64,000 nucleotides of DNA from Azadirachta indica (taxonomy: Eukaryota; Streptophyta; Magnoliopsida; Sapindales; Meliaceae), in assembly GCA_022749755.1 (NCBI GenBank), contig CM040444.1, positions 8,669,774 to 8,733,773 on the forward strand, written 5' to 3'. A program made the translations under genes and the position numbers. Position 1 is the first letter of the stretch, and each line of letters begins with the position of its first letter. Under the pieces are notes generated by a model that searched no databases, was not told the origin of the DNA, and saw nothing but the letters and a program-made list of their open reading frames with translations. Positions 1 through 12,074 of the stretch are shown in pieces.

Positions 1-1930
1 TTTGTAAATAACACTGAGTTGAATAGAAGAACCAAAAGATCAAATTGGATAACACTAATGAAGCATATCTATGGTATCTTAGACTAAGCCATATTAATAT
101 AAAAAGATTCAAAGAATGGTTAAGGATAGACCACTAAATTAGTTGGAGGCTAAACTTTTTCCAACTTACAAATGGAAAGATGACTAAAAGCTCATTCATG
201 GCCAAAGAATGTTTGGAATTGGCTCATATTGATGTATGTCCCCAGTTAGTGTTCAAGCAAGGGGTGGGTATGAGTATTTCATCACCTTTATAGATGATTG
301 CTCAAGATATGGTTACACTTATCTAATGCATCGGAAATCCAAAACTTTTGAAATTTTCAGAGAGTTTGGAATGGAGGGTGAAAAACAAATTAGGTAAAAG
401 TATTAAAACACTTCAATCAAATCATGGTGGAGAATATCTCTCAAGTCAATTTGATAAGTATCTAAGAGACAATGGGATTGTCTCATAACTCACTGCACTA
501 AATACAACACAACAAAATGGTGTTGTAGAGAGAAGAAATAGGATACTTTTGGATATAGTAAGATCTATGATAAGTTATTCAACTTTACACAATAGTTTTT
601 GAGGATATGCACTATAAATGGCAGCATATATTCTAAATCTAGCTCCATCTAAGTCTATACCAAAGACACTTATGGGAATATGGAGTAGTCGTAGAGCTAG
701 TTTACACCACATATGTATTTGGCGGTATCTAACACACATGCTAAGGGACAACCAAGACAAATTAGGATCAAGGTTCGAAGTATGCTTGTTTGTAAAATAC
801 CTAAAAGGTTATAGAGGGTATTACTTCTATATTGATCTAATATGTAAGTCTTTATTAGTACGACTATGACTTTTTTAGAAGATGACTACATGGAGAACCA
901 TAAGCCTCAAAATAAGATTGTATTAGAGAAGTTATCTAAAGAAACTAATACTAATCCAATCAGTAATGCGAGTTTCAGAGATTCAACACTACCTTAAATA
1001 CCAATCAGTCGAAAGATCTAGTTGTATAATCTCCTATGGTACCTTATTATAGTAAAAGAACTCTGAGACAACCTGACAAATTCATAGGCGTATCAAAAGA
1101 ATCTAATACTAATGAATTTGATTATGCTACTTATGAAGAAGCAGTGAATGACGCCAATTATAAATCTTTGCAAAAAGTCATAAGATCAGAAATAGAATCC
1201 ATGTATTCTAATTTTATCTAGGAGCTTGTAGATGCACCTAAAGGGATATAAGCTGTTGGGTATAAATGGGTCTACAAGAGAAAGAAAGTAGTTGATAGAA
1301 AGGTAAAGACCTTTAAAACAAGGCTTGTAGCTAAGGGTTATACTAAAAGGGGATCGATTATCAGCAGACATTCTCACTTGTATCCATGCTTAAATAGATT
1401 AAGATTTTCTTAACCATTGCTGCATATTATGATTATGTGATATGGCAAATAGATGTTAAGATTGCCTTTTTGAATGGAAATCTTGACAAATGCATCTATA
1501 TGGTACAACCAGAGAGTTTCATAGAAAATGGCCAACAGCAAAAGGTTCGCAAGCTTAAGAGATCCATTTATGGTCTTAAGCAAGCATCAAGGTCTTGGAC
1601 CGTAAGATTTGACCAAACAATCAAAACTCATGGATTTATTCAGAATGTACCATGTGTCTACAAAAGAATACAAGACTAGAATGTTGTATTCCTAATACTT
1701 TATGTTGACGATATCCTATTCAATGGGAATGATGTAAGGGAATTAATATTAGTAAAGGTATGGCTAGCTAAGTAATTCCGAATGAAAGATTTGGGAGAGT
1801 GTAAAAAGAACAGGAAACTAGCATTGGCTACATTTGTAATACAAAATTCCAAGAAAGGATTGTTACCTTTCAGGTTTAGAATTAAGTTTTCTCAAAAACT
1901 ATCTCGTCAGACTCTTCCAAAAGACGAAGA
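1..1930 (+). pseudogene. Ty1/copia pol remnant (pre-integrase, integrase, reverse transcriptase)
   Basis: Decayed copia polyprotein read across three frames; it begins before the window. The pre-integrase zinc-binding region is recognisable at about 60-190. The integrase core follows, with GKSIKTLQSNHGGEY (about 390-440) and QNGVVERRNR (about 510-545). The post-integrase segment around 620-870 has ILNLAPSKS and the YFY motif. The RT carries QIDVKIAFLNG (about 1446-1478), the palm motif YGLKQASR (about 1570-1593) and the catalytic motif YVDDIL at 1701-1718. Stops and frameshifts occur throughout, and a deletion after MKDLGEC (about 1800) removes part of the RT before NSKKGLLPFR. The frame is cut at 1930 by the LTR of another retrotransposon. 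RNase H and the 3' LTR of this copy are not in the window. The order integrase before RT is diagnostic of copia. Not functional. Confidence 0.93.
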
Positions 1931-1931
1931 G

Positions 1932-3091
1932 TGATATATAAATTTTTTTTATATATATATTTGTGCTTTATTTACACAATTCTTAATAGTATGTAGTCAT
2001 TTTTACTTATTTACTTTTATTTTCATTTGTTGTGCTTTTATTTGCAGAAATTAAAGAAGTTTACTTTTCAGCTAATTAAATTTGAAGAAGAGATTTGGGC
2101 CAAGTTAAATGGACCTAATTGCATTCTTTTCAAAAGCCCATATAAAGCTCAAAGCGTAATCCTTAATTTGAAGAAAGTATAAATATAATCTTTTGTTTAG
2201 GATTTGATATTCTAATAAGGAGGTAGTAGCTAGAAAAGGAAGTGTTCTAATTTTTCTCTCAACTTGGAGCACAAAGGAGGAAGAAGATTGCTAATTTTTC
2301 ATAAAAGGGAAGAATAAAGTTAGAATTATTTCCTTCCAAATCTTTTTTTCTGCATTTTTATATTTAGAATATTTAATTTTTGTATAATTCTTCATCATTT
2401 AATGAAGAACTAAATTTTCTGAACTGGGGCAAAGATGTAGCCTAACTAAGATAATTTATTTTCTAAAAAATTGTGTTGTTTGTGGTTTGTTATTCAATAT
2501 TGAGCATTCATTATTTTGCTTATTGCTTTTAAATATTTGGTCAATATTTAATTGATTTGTGAACCATATTGATCTGAGAAGTGATTTATGTATTTTGATT
2601 AAGTAATGAATGCCATGAATTACATGTTAGATAGAAATATACTACCATGATTCATATAGAATTAAGAATAATTATTGTTATTTTAATGAACTTTCACGTT
2701 ATTTGATTCACATAGAGATATAATGGATTAATATGTATAAGTATTTTTGGTAAATCTTGAGAAAGATTATCAAATAAATTAGGATAATTTTCTGTTAATA
2801 TTAGTAATAAATTGAAATGACACTATTGAAGGAATTAAATTTGAATAGTTATGATGAAATCTATTGCACTAATGTTTTAATCCATTGAAATTCACAATTT
2901 TGCTTTGTTACTTTAATTTAATTTTTTTCTATTTCTTGTTAATTGAACATTAATTAAATTTTTTAAATAAATTTAGTATTAATTATCTTCAGTAATTAAC
3001 AAATTAATCAATTCTCGTGGGAACTATACATAACTTATCATATATTACTTGTAGTGATAACGTGTACTTGCGTTTATTAAAATCTACAACA
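1932..3091 (+). repeat. 5' LTR of an Athila-type Ty3/gypsy retrotransposon
   Basis: The segment starts TGATATATAA and ends TCTACAACA, six bases before a tRNA-Asp-type primer site. It is about 1160 bp, AT-rich and has no ORF. TATA-like words occur near 2137-2145 and 2176-2184, in the region expected for a promoter. The 5' boundary is the exact point where the copia RT homology stops, so this LTR marks an insertion into that older element. No matching 3' LTR is in the window: the element is truncated near 8600. Boundaries are inferred from the TG...CA ends, the primer site and the break in copia homology, not from an LTR pair. Confidence 0.8.
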
Positions 3092-3097
3092 AGTTTT

Positions 3098-3115
3098 TGG
3101 CACCGTTGCCAGGGA
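3098..3115 (+). other. Primer-binding site, tRNA-Asp type
   Basis: TGGCACCGTTGCCAGGGA matches the plant tRNA-Asp 3'-end complement (TGGCGCCGTTGCCGGGGA) with two transition differences. This is the usual primer site of Athila-type gypsy elements and fixes the plus-strand orientation. Confidence 0.88.
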
Positions 3116-3319
3116 TTGTTTTAATCTTTGTTAATATCAATTTGGATTAATTCTGATTTTAATTTGAAGTTTGTTTTATTGTGAATTCAGGTTCTTTCTC
3201 TAGTGCATGAGACGTTCCAAAAGTTCTAATCTGTTCCTTTGGATAGAGAGATATAACGGACGTTTTGCAAGTAAAATAAAGAGTAAAAACAAGCATCAAC
3301 AACACAACAAACTAGCACC

Positions 3320-5003
3320 ATGGCAGAAAATGTGGTTGATATTGTTGGGGTTGAAAATCATAGAGCATTGAGGGATTATGCTATTTCAACAATTAGTGGC
3401 ACTTCATCCAGCATTAAACGGCCTACAATTCAAGCCAACAACTTTGAGATTAAGCCCATAATAATTCATATGATTCAAACTTCTATCCAATTTAGCAGAT
3501 TGCTGAACAATGAATATCGTAAATTTTCTGGAAATTTATGACACTTTCAAGTATATGGTGTTTTGGATGATGCAATAAGGTTGAGACTCTTTCCATTCTC
3601 ACTTAGAGACAAGATGAATTGATTGTTAAATTCACTTTCTCCCAGAACCATCAAACTTGCAATGAATTAGCTTAGAAAATCTTAAAGATTTTTTTCCCTC
3701 CAGCAAAGACAATGAAAATAAGGAAAAAATCACATCCTTTTCTCAAATCGACATGGAATCATTATATGAAGCATGGGAAAGGTATAAGGATATGTAAAGA
3801 GGTGTCCAGATCATAGGTTGCCAACATGGTTGCAAGTTTAAACATTTTATAGCGAATTAAGTTGCACAATTAGAACAATGATTGATGCTGCAGCAGGTGG
3901 TGCATTGATGAACAAAACACATAATGAAGCATATGCATTGTTGAAAGAAATGACTTCTAATAATTATCAATGGCCCTCAGATCGTTCAACACAAAGAAGA
4001 GCTGCTAGAGTGGATAAAATTGATGCCATTATCGCTTTAACAGCCTAGGTTGCTAATTTGTCAAGATAGCTTGGTAATTTGAATATTAATCCTATCCAAT
4101 TTTATGTTCAAGTGTGTGAATTAAATGGAGGAAATCATGCTAGTATTGATTGTCAAATAGGTAATCCATTTGCTTCTTCATCTTCTGAGCAAGCAAACTT
4201 TATGTCAAATTTCCAAAGGCAACCTTGGAATCCTTATTTGAACACTTATAATCTAGCTTGGAAACATCATCCGAATTTTTCTTGAAGCAACAATCAAAAT
4301 GCGATGAAATTAGGAGTGGGCATAAAACCGGATCGAACTAGAACCGGACCAAAATTTACAAGTTCGGTCTGATATTTTATCTAATTTGGTCTGGTTTCGG
4401 TTCTTAAAATCAAAAATTCAAAATTTTCGGTTTAGTTTTTGTTTCGGTCCAAAAAACGATAACTGTACTAAAAATATTATTTTTTAATATTTTTATCTAA
4501 ACGACGTCATTTTATTATATTTTCCTAAAATGACATTGTTTACTCTACTGAAAGAGTTTAAAAAAATAATAAATTTATACAAAAACTAAACTGACCCAAA
4601 AATCGAATTGATCGATTTGGTTTTAATCCAGTTCTAATATGTAATCGGTCTGGTCCAGTTTGAGTTTTTCTTTCGATTCAGTCTCAAAATTTGAGATTCG
4701 AAATTTTTGGGTTCAGTCCGATTTTTAAAAGTTCAGACTGAACCGAACAGTGCCCACCCTTAAATAAAACCACCTCTCGGTTTTCAGCTGCAAGAAAAGA
4801 AAGTGAACTTGGAAGATGCACTTGCGCAGCTCACCATGAATACCTCTAAGTTCATGACAAAAATTGAGACAACATTGCAAAACCAAGTTGCATTCATTCA
4901 AAATCTTGAAGTACAAATGGGTCAAATGACAAATTTATTAGTAGAAAGATAGCAAGGTTTTTTATCAAGCAATACGAAGACAAATCCAAAGGAGCAAGTG
5001 AAG
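3320..5003 (+). pseudogene. Athila-type gag remnant, split by a MITE
   Basis: The ATG at 3320 opens a 73-codon frame with the Athila-type N-terminal gag motifs LRDYA and RPTIQANNFEIKP. Homology continues through frameshifts and stops: the capsid core with the degenerate MDAAAGG-like segment is near 3880-3910, and CELNGGNHAS plus the QRQPWNPYLNTYN tail lie at 4079-4285. The frame is interrupted at 4311-4762 by a MITE. It resumes at about 4763 with QLQEKKVNLEDALAQL and NQVAFIQNLEVQMGQM. It is broken again at 5003, where a large LTR-like insert separates it from the VKAVTLQSGKQL segment at 6966. Known family role: retrotransposon capsid. This copy cannot make it. Confidence 0.9.
4311..4762. mobile_element. 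hAT-type MITE, copy 1 (452 bp)
   Basis: The element begins TAGGAGTGGGCA and ends TGCCCACCCTTA, giving inverted ends of about 12 bp. It shares end sequence and internal GGTTTTGG/TTCGGTT-type segments with the copy at 40265-40730. Flanks are GATGAAAT and AATAAAAC, five of eight matching, with all three differences transitions; this is an eroded 8-bp target duplication of the hAT kind. It sits inside gag homology that resumes on both sides. It has no coding capacity. Confidence 0.82.
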
Positions 5004-6962
5004 TGCAAATTTAGATGCTTGCAAGCGCACGAATCACCAATAACTAGTGATAAATTCACCCCGAGGTCGATCTCTGAAGGAATTGCTATAGTTTAGACCC
5101 TTTTTAGTTTCCTTTTAATTACTAAATGAAAGAATTAATTAAACAAATTTTATGTGAATTCAATTTAAATGATTTAATAAATAAATTGAAAGATCACTAC
5201 GAAAGTGAAATGAAGAAAAATAATGACATAAAATGGAAGTTGGCTAGTTATTTACTCTTGTATTGAATTATTAGGTGAATTAGTTAAATATTCTAATGTT
5301 TAAATTATTGGTCTTTCCACTAAGCCTAAAAAATTCTAATGATCATGGTAATTCTCATTCCAATCAATTAAATATATCCTTGATGTGAGGCCTCTACTTA
5401 ATTAATTGGCATATTCACAAGGAAATCATATGACCATTTAAATTAAATCCGATTAATGGATTTAATCTAAACACTTGTTCAAGGGAGCTTAATTAAGGTA
5501 AGATGGCGTGTTTAGCACCTTAATTCTCGTTTTTTAACTTTAATCACAAATTGTAGGTGGCCAATCCATAATTAATAAACCATTGTAAGAAGATTAATGA
5601 ACAAGAAATAATCTTAAACATCAATTAAAAATTATTCACAAAATATCCAATACAATTGTAGTTGCTAAGCCAAACTCTCTCAACAAGTTTATCCTTTCAT
5701 TATCTGGTTTAAATCATGAAACCAAATATGAAATTCTAAACATATTGCAAAAAAAAAAAAAAAACTTACCTTCATTAAAGATTTACCCCAAGTTTTTGAA
5801 TTAATTGATCATCTTCTTCAAATCCTTGGTGAAAATTGCTTTCTATGAAGGATGAAGCTAACACATAAATTACATTAATTTAAGAGAATGACAAAGCAAA
5901 GAAAGAACTACTCCATTAAGATTAGAAAAACAAAGAAAGGACTACTCCATCAAGATTAGAGAAACAAAGAAAGGAATCCCCCTAAGGGGAGTAAAACAAA
6001 GAGAACCCCCAAGGGGGTGCCCAAAAGGATCCCCCCAAAATGATCAAAATCACAGCTTATATAGGCTAGATCAAGGACGCTTTACATGTGTGAGCACATG
6101 TAAGTTGCAGAATTCATCATATCTCTGTCTTCCAGATTGTAGCTCACGTTTGACTGTTTTCCATGCCGAATTAGAGAACGTGATCTTCATATACATTGTG
6201 GATAATTGAATAATCTTTCTCATGATTCAAGAATCGTGTCATTTGGAAGTCTAGAGCATGAGATATAATCAAAACCATAAAGCATGCTCAAATTGCAATG
6301 TTTACAGCCACTGTCTGAATTATGACTACTTTAGACAGCCTAGATGCACGAATTTGAAATTATGCATCGCATAAAACGTGTAGTTGCCTTTCTCATGGTT
6401 CCACTGCTTCAAGAATCAACTCAATTGGTGGGTATTCAGAAAGTTATGGCCAAAGGACAGAAACGTGCTCACAGGTCCAGGGTGCATATGGAGGGGCAAT
6501 GCTTCATTACATTCCTTCACACTTTCAGCTCCTACCCATTCTGAATTTTCAAACATTGTCCAAACATGAATTATTAAAAAATGAGTTAGCTTTCACTTGC
6601 AACAAGAATCATTCCATTTAAAGATGTCTACGCAAAGTTATGGCCATGACACTGATTCATGTTCAAGTGATTTGTATGCAAGTGGATACTTTACATCTTT
6701 AATTACAACTTGCACTCCTTTACGCCTATATAGAAAAAAAAAACACCACATACACACTTAAATACATGTATTATACTCATGCCATCTTGTACAATTATAC
6801 ATATTTGCATGTATTTGAGTTCTAGACCACAAAAATATGTAAATGAAAGTTATGGCAATGAAATTTCACAATTTATGCACAAATAGGGACATTAAATTCA
6901 ATAGTGATGTAATAATGTCTTATAAAATACATGTAAATGAAGTACTTTTAGACACTTATCAA
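5004..6962 (-). mobile_element. Inserted LTR-like element (probable solo LTR, minus orientation)
   Basis: A non-coding block separates gag (ending at 5003) from the VKAVTLQSGK segment (from 6966), which are contiguous in related elements. It starts TGCAAATTTAG and ends GACACTTATCA. Its left part (GCTTGCAAGCGCACGAATC) resembles the reverse complement of the 3' end of the Athila-type LTR and the segment at 9901, so a minus-strand LTR is the best reading. The nonamer CAAGTGAAG flanks it exactly (4995-5003 and 6963-6971). A 9-bp duplication is longer than the 5 bp expected for an LTR element and fits Mutator-like insertion better, so the class is uncertain. It includes a 34-bp tandem repeat at 5897-5978 and an A-run near 5748-5762. 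Confidence 0.6.
5897..5978. repeat. 34-bp tandem repeat (about 2.4 units)
   Basis: The unit begins CAAAGAAAG at 5897, 5931 and 5965. It continues with (G)ACTACTCCATYAAGATTAGA in the first two units and is truncated in the third. It lies inside the LTR-like insert. Confidence 0.85.
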
Positions 6963-6965
6963 CAA

Positions 6966-8595
6966 GTGAAGGCAGTTACACTTCAGAGTGGAAAACAACT
7001 CAATGAGCTGAAAAGCAATTTAAAAGAAGCAACGAAAGAACAAGTTGATTTTTGTCCATCAAATGTAACATCCATAATAGCATCAAGTTCTTCCATTACA
7101 AAAGCTGAAAGAGAAAGTCGTAAAAAGAATTGTGTGTCACTAATTCCATTCCCTTAACGTTTGTGGAAAAATAAATTAGATAAGCAATTTTCTAAATTCC
7201 TTGATGTGTTTAAGAAATTGCATATTAATATTCATTTTGCAGATGCATTGGAGCAAATGCTAAGTTATGCTAAATTCATGAAGGAGATTTTATTCAACAA
7301 GACAAAATTGGAGGAAAAAATGAGATGATCTTGTTAACGGAAGAGTGCAGCACTATCTTGCAAATGAATTGCCACCAATGTTTAAAAATCTAGGGAGTTT
7401 TACAATACTTTGCACTATTGGAGAGTGTTATTTTGAAAAAGTTTTATGTGATTTAAATGCAAGTATTAATTTAATGCCTTTTTTCATTTTCAGGAAATTA
7501 GGAGTTAGCGAGGCAAAGCTACAACCGTCTCTTTACAATTAACGGATTGACCAATTAAGCATCTAAAGGGTGTAATTGAAGATGTATTGGTCAAGGTAGA
7601 TAAGTTTATTTTTCAAGTCAATTTTATTGTCCTGGATATGGAAGCTGATCCAGAAATTCCACTTATCTTGGGTCGGCCATTTTTAGTTATGGGGAGAACT
7701 TTGATTGATGTACAATAAGGGAAACTAATCTTACGAGTTCTAGATGAGCAAGTTGTCTTCAATGTGTTCAAAGCAATTAAGTATCCATCCAAAATTGATT
7801 GTTGTTTTCAAATTGACACTCTGGATAAGATGGTGGTTGAAACATTCAAAAGTGAACATCCAAATAAACTACTTGAAGCTTTTATTGTGCATGCTAAATC
7901 TACCAAAGCTGAAAATGCAAAAATTATAAAATATGCTCATTATTTAGAAGCTACTCCACCTTATTGTCTTCAAAGGCAGAATTTTGAAGGACTTAATAGA
8001 AACAATTCTCAACCATTGTCATCCGCTCCTAAAAATTCAAGCTCAAGCCACTGCCATTTCACTTTGTTATGCATACTAAAGTGAAAATTCAACATTTCCA
8101 GTCATAATTTCAGCGTCTTTGAGTGAATTAGAAGAAGAAAAACTACTTTGAGTTTTAAGAGATCACAAGACATTATTGGGATGGTCTATTGTCGATGTTA
8201 AAGGTATAAGCCCTTTAATTTGTATGCACAAAATACTAACGGAAAAAAATTTTGGACCAATAGTTGAGCATCAATGTAGATTGAATCCTAACATGAAGAA
8301 AGTAGTAAGGGCTAAGGTTTTGAAATTGTTAGATGCTAGAATTATTTATCTAATTTTTGATAATCCATGGGTGAGTTCCGTGCAAGTTGTTCCAAAGAAA
8401 GGGGGAATGATCGTTGTGAAGAATGACAACAACAAATTTATTTTGACAAGAACAGTCACGGATGGTGAGTATGTGTTGATTATCACAAGTTAAATGATGC
8501 CACTCACAAGGATCAATTTCCATTATTTTTTATTAATCAAATGTTAGATAGATTTGCTGGTTATTTGTATTATTGCTTTCTAGATGGTTATTCTT
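6966..8595 (+). pseudogene. Athila-type gag end, aspartic protease and RT start
   Basis: The segment opens with VKAVTLQSGKQLNEL, the conserved gag-protease linker. It continues through LDVFKKLHINIHFADALEQM and SYAKFMKEIL (about 7200-7290). The retropepsin active site is seen as CDLNASINLMP at about 7447-7479; the family has DLGAS, so Gly is replaced by Asn. IILGRPF-like residues appear near 7660-7685. The RT N-terminus has MHKIL, RLNPNMKKVV, VQVVPKK (to about 8400) and a final CFLDGY at 8573-8590, after which gypsy homology ends. Several frameshifts and stops are present. The missing RT palm, RNase H, integrase and 3' LTR show truncation, with unrelated minus-strand copia sequence following. 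Confidence 0.9.
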
Positions 8596-8619
8596 TGGTT
8601 GTTAGAAGCATTTCCACTT

Positions 8620-8947
8620 CAATTGAAGACCATACTTACAATGAAGTTTGTACCCAAATGATCATTCTCAGCACATCTTCTACCATCATCCCTCGAAGCT
8701 AAGTCATCAATAATCCATCATTGTCCATCCATTGGATGAATTTAGGATTGATTATTTCTTTCAAGCATAGTAAACTTTGGATGTCAATGATTTGATTTTG
8801 TAAATTGAGACTTCCAACTAGATGAAGAACTTGAGACTTGCAAAGAAGATAATTCTTTGTAGTAAACTTGATAAAAATAGACTGGCACATTGATAGAAAG
8901 ACTGGATGGTTAGGTTTAGTTCTAAAATTTGATGATTTTCAGCCATT
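8620..8947 (-). pseudogene. Ty1/copia gag N-terminal fragment
   Basis: On the minus strand the frame holds NYLLCKSQVL and NPKFIQWMDNDGLLMT followed by a stop. These match the conserved copia gag blocks of the type NYLLWKSQVLP and WxxxDGLLMTWLL. The downstream frame continues (MMVEDVLRMI) for about 20 codons and is then lost. Together with the adjacent primer site and LTR this is the 5' end of a copia element pointing left. It abuts the truncated gypsy RT at about 8600-8620. Confidence 0.82.
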
Positions 8948-8960
8948 GACTTTAATACCA
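8948..8960 (-). other. Primer-binding site, initiator tRNA-Met type
   Basis: The minus strand reads TGGTATTAAAGTC, a slightly mutated form of TGGTATCAGAGCC, the usual copia primer site. It directly follows an LTR ending in CA. Confidence 0.75.
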
Positions 8961-9450
8961 TGGAGAAATAAATGACGAGGTAATGAAGAAGTAATCTTTT
9001 TGTTAAATATATTTTTACAATGCTTATACAAATATATACAGGAATGAGTTGTTAACAATGAAAGGTAAGCTATAATTGTTAATAGAAAGATTATGTCTTT
9101 CCAGCAAGGTTTATATAGCTAGTTGAAGATTAGTTGTTTCCTAGCCATTGTAATCAAATCTTAAAGTGTTTATGCCTTTGGCTAAAGCAATGTATACTGC
9201 CAGATTTGTTTCCAAAGAGTTTGTGCTTGACTTGTTTTCCTTTCCATAAGTAGAGTCTGAATTTGATTTGGCTATTTCTAATCTTGTTTCAAACTTTGTA
9301 TCAGTTTGATTTCTTTGATTCTGATCTAATTTTTTACCAGAAACAATATTAAGATTTTGAAATAGTGAATAACTGCACAATCACTAGAGAAAGGAAAATT
9401 TAACCAGCCACCTTAGCCAACCTCTTCTCTTTAGCTGAAATGTCTTATCT
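8961..9450 (-). repeat. Copia 5' LTR (minus strand)
   Basis: The LTR ends ...TTCTCCA immediately before the primer site. Reading leftward on the minus strand, CTATATAAACC near 9110-9120 is a good TATA box. The upstream boundary is not defined because no second LTR is present; about 9450 is an estimate. The 79-codon minus ORF at 9141-9380 lies inside the LTR and has no recognisable family. Confidence 0.6.
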
Positions 9451-9900
9451 GTTAGATTCAATAGACGTACATTTAGATTACATAGATCCCATTGCAAGAA
9501 GATTAATTATAAACATCTCCAAGAGAATTAAGCAAAAACTACATAATCTTTGCATTACATGAGTAAATGAAAATAACATTAAAAGTAACCAAAAAGAAGG
9601 AAATGCAAGCCTATGTACACTAGTGTACTAGACAAGCATCATGAGAAAAAAAATTGAAAGTAGATAAAATGCAAAAGCTCTAGAAATCAAGCATCACTTT
9701 ACTAAAAGATAAAGAGAAATAATGAGTGGAATCATCATAATTACAACAGTCATACCATGTGTAATCGAATATTTTATGAGGGAAGTCTTAGATGACTTTC
9801 GATAATTAATATGAATAAGATGCTAATATTCGTATATCGCTTCCGAAATCATGAATAAACTACTTATAAGTCTAAACAGTAATGCATATGTTTGCGACAA
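9451..9900. other. Non-coding AT-rich interval
   Basis: No ORF or family recognised. It may contain further LTR sequence of the copia fragment to its left. Confidence 0.5.
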
Positions 9901-11329
9901 TGTTAATGTGTGTGCATGTGATTGCAAGTGCACGAGTCGTGACAAATAGTAAAGTGATAAATAAGAGTATCGTCCTATGAGAATTAAATTTTTGAATTAA
10001 ATGCTAAGTACTATAGCTATGGCAACTTAATTTTGTCTAGGTAAACTGAATTTGAAAAGTAATTGCAAGAATAAAAAGAACAATGACAACACTCTAATCA
10101 AGAAAATACAATTAAGCACATGGAAACCTATGTGATGAGAATTCTAGGGTCTTCACTCCACTTGATTCTCTCCATATTTCTCTTATTTAGTTATTGTTAA
10201 TGAGTTACAATTCAATTCACTAATCACAAGCCTAGACTAACTTCATTACCTCTCTCAAGTGTTAAATGAGATTTTATGCATAATTAACCAAGCTAATATC
10301 CATATCTAACTTGACTAATTACACATTAATCAAGTTTCACCTGTATTTAATTATTAAGGAATTTATCACTTCCTAATATCACAATATCGTAAGTATTAAT
10401 ATGATCATCTAAATGTCAATCTCTATCTTTACTCACAACAACTTAGATTTTATTTTCCCAAATCGATAAATGACTCAAATCTTTCTTAAGCATCAAATCA
10501 TTAATTCAGAATCAACTAATTTATCATGCAACAAATTAGAAGCTTAAGCACGGCGGAACACAAATGAATTGAATTATACTAACATTAACAAAAACTAAAT
10601 ATTTAAAATGTGGTTCAAATATAACTATATCAAGCCCTTAGAAATCAAAATTAACCTACCATAGGAAAATACATAGCAATAATCATCAAGAAATTTATAA
10701 ATGCAAACATAGTCTCAAACAATATTAAAAATACAAATTTCAAGAGATAAATGGAGGAAGAGAAAGAAAACTAGGATTAAGAGATGTTCCAAGACTAATT
10801 CTTTGAATTCATTAAAATATCTTCAAGGAAGTATAGCCTTCAAGTGTTTCTCTCTCTAAAAAGTTTAGTTCGTCTCTCTTCCTTTGAATTGTACGTGTTT
10901 TTCTTTCCTTTTTATATTTGGAAATGGCTACCTAAGTAGAAAAACATGAAACCCTCAAAATCAAGTAGTTTAGCCATTCATTCGTCGTCTAAGGGCCGAA
11001 AATGGCCCTCAAATGTTTTTCAGCTCAGGGGGTTGTGCGGCCACACGATAAATAGGAGCATCTACGCATTTCTACTATGTGGGAGTCATAGGTGCACTCA
11101 AGGGTGGCATGACTGCGCCATCATTGCTATCCACGGCTTGCTCTCTACTCCTTATTCCTTTGCTTCTCTCTCTTTTCCTTCTTTTCATGCTCAACTTCTT
11201 TTAAAATAAATTTTCTTGCCTTCCTATACAAAGACACACAAATTCATCAAATAATACTTAAACTTGAGGATTTTCACAAATATTTAAGCTTGAAAGTAGT
11301 TAATTTTTGAGTAAAATACTTACTCATCA
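9901..11329 (-). repeat. Solo-LTR-like segment, Athila-type, minus orientation
   Basis: The left end (TGCAAGTGCACGAGTCGTGA, about 9923-9942) and the following GTGATAAAT and CCTATGAGAATTAA words match the reverse complement of the 3' end of the LTR at 1932-3091 (CGCAAGTACACG, TCTCGTGGGAA). The right end is ...TTACTCATCA, giving TGATGAGTAA as a start on the minus strand. No primer site or internal coding region adjoins it, so a solo LTR is the simplest reading. No clean target duplication is seen. The 87-codon plus ORF at 10946-11209 is a chance frame in its more GC-rich centre. Confidence 0.6.
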
Positions 11330-12074
11330 ACACACAACAATCAGAAGATAAAAGAAACATATATATTATTAATTGACATAAACAATTATGCCAATTAAAT
11401 CAATTTTGCCACTACTTAAAAGCCATCTAATAGTAATATTCTGTATGCTGATTCTAAGAAGAATAAAGCTATAGGATAAATCATGACTTCATGTCATGAA
11501 ATATGAAAGAAAAAAATAGGAAGTTCAAAAGTATGTTCCAAGGCATAACTCAACTAGTAGAAAAAAAAAGTTATTATTTCCACAACCTAAAGCTGTCTTA
11601 ATAACTCAAATAAGCAATTATAAATCTAAAATTACAAAAAAGGGCCTGTCTCAAATTCTCTAATCATTGACTAGATTTAAATATAGATCAGTTGATAAAG
11701 TAATATCTAAATGATTTCTTAAAAGACACTTGAAGTTAATCAATCTTTACTCACATCAGCACTACATCATAAATAATAGAAGCCTAAATTAAAAAATTAA
11801 AATACTGCTTATTATAAGTAGTTATCTATAAATCCACAAATGCAAACCATAGTTCAACCTACATTAGCCCAAATTTGAGAAATTAGCCATAAAAAAATTA
11901 TATGGCAGTTATTTGCTATGTCAAACATGAATACAAGACTAATATTTCTATATTGCTTATAGACTCATTAACAAACTGATGAATGATAGCTTGCTTGGCT
12001 TTCCAAAATTATGAATAAATTCATAAATAATTTCTTCAAAACTCATTAAAAAAAGAAAACAAATATAAGTATAT
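11330..12074. other. Non-coding AT-rich interval
   Basis: No gene, repeat pair or family recognised in this 745-bp stretch. Confidence 0.5.
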
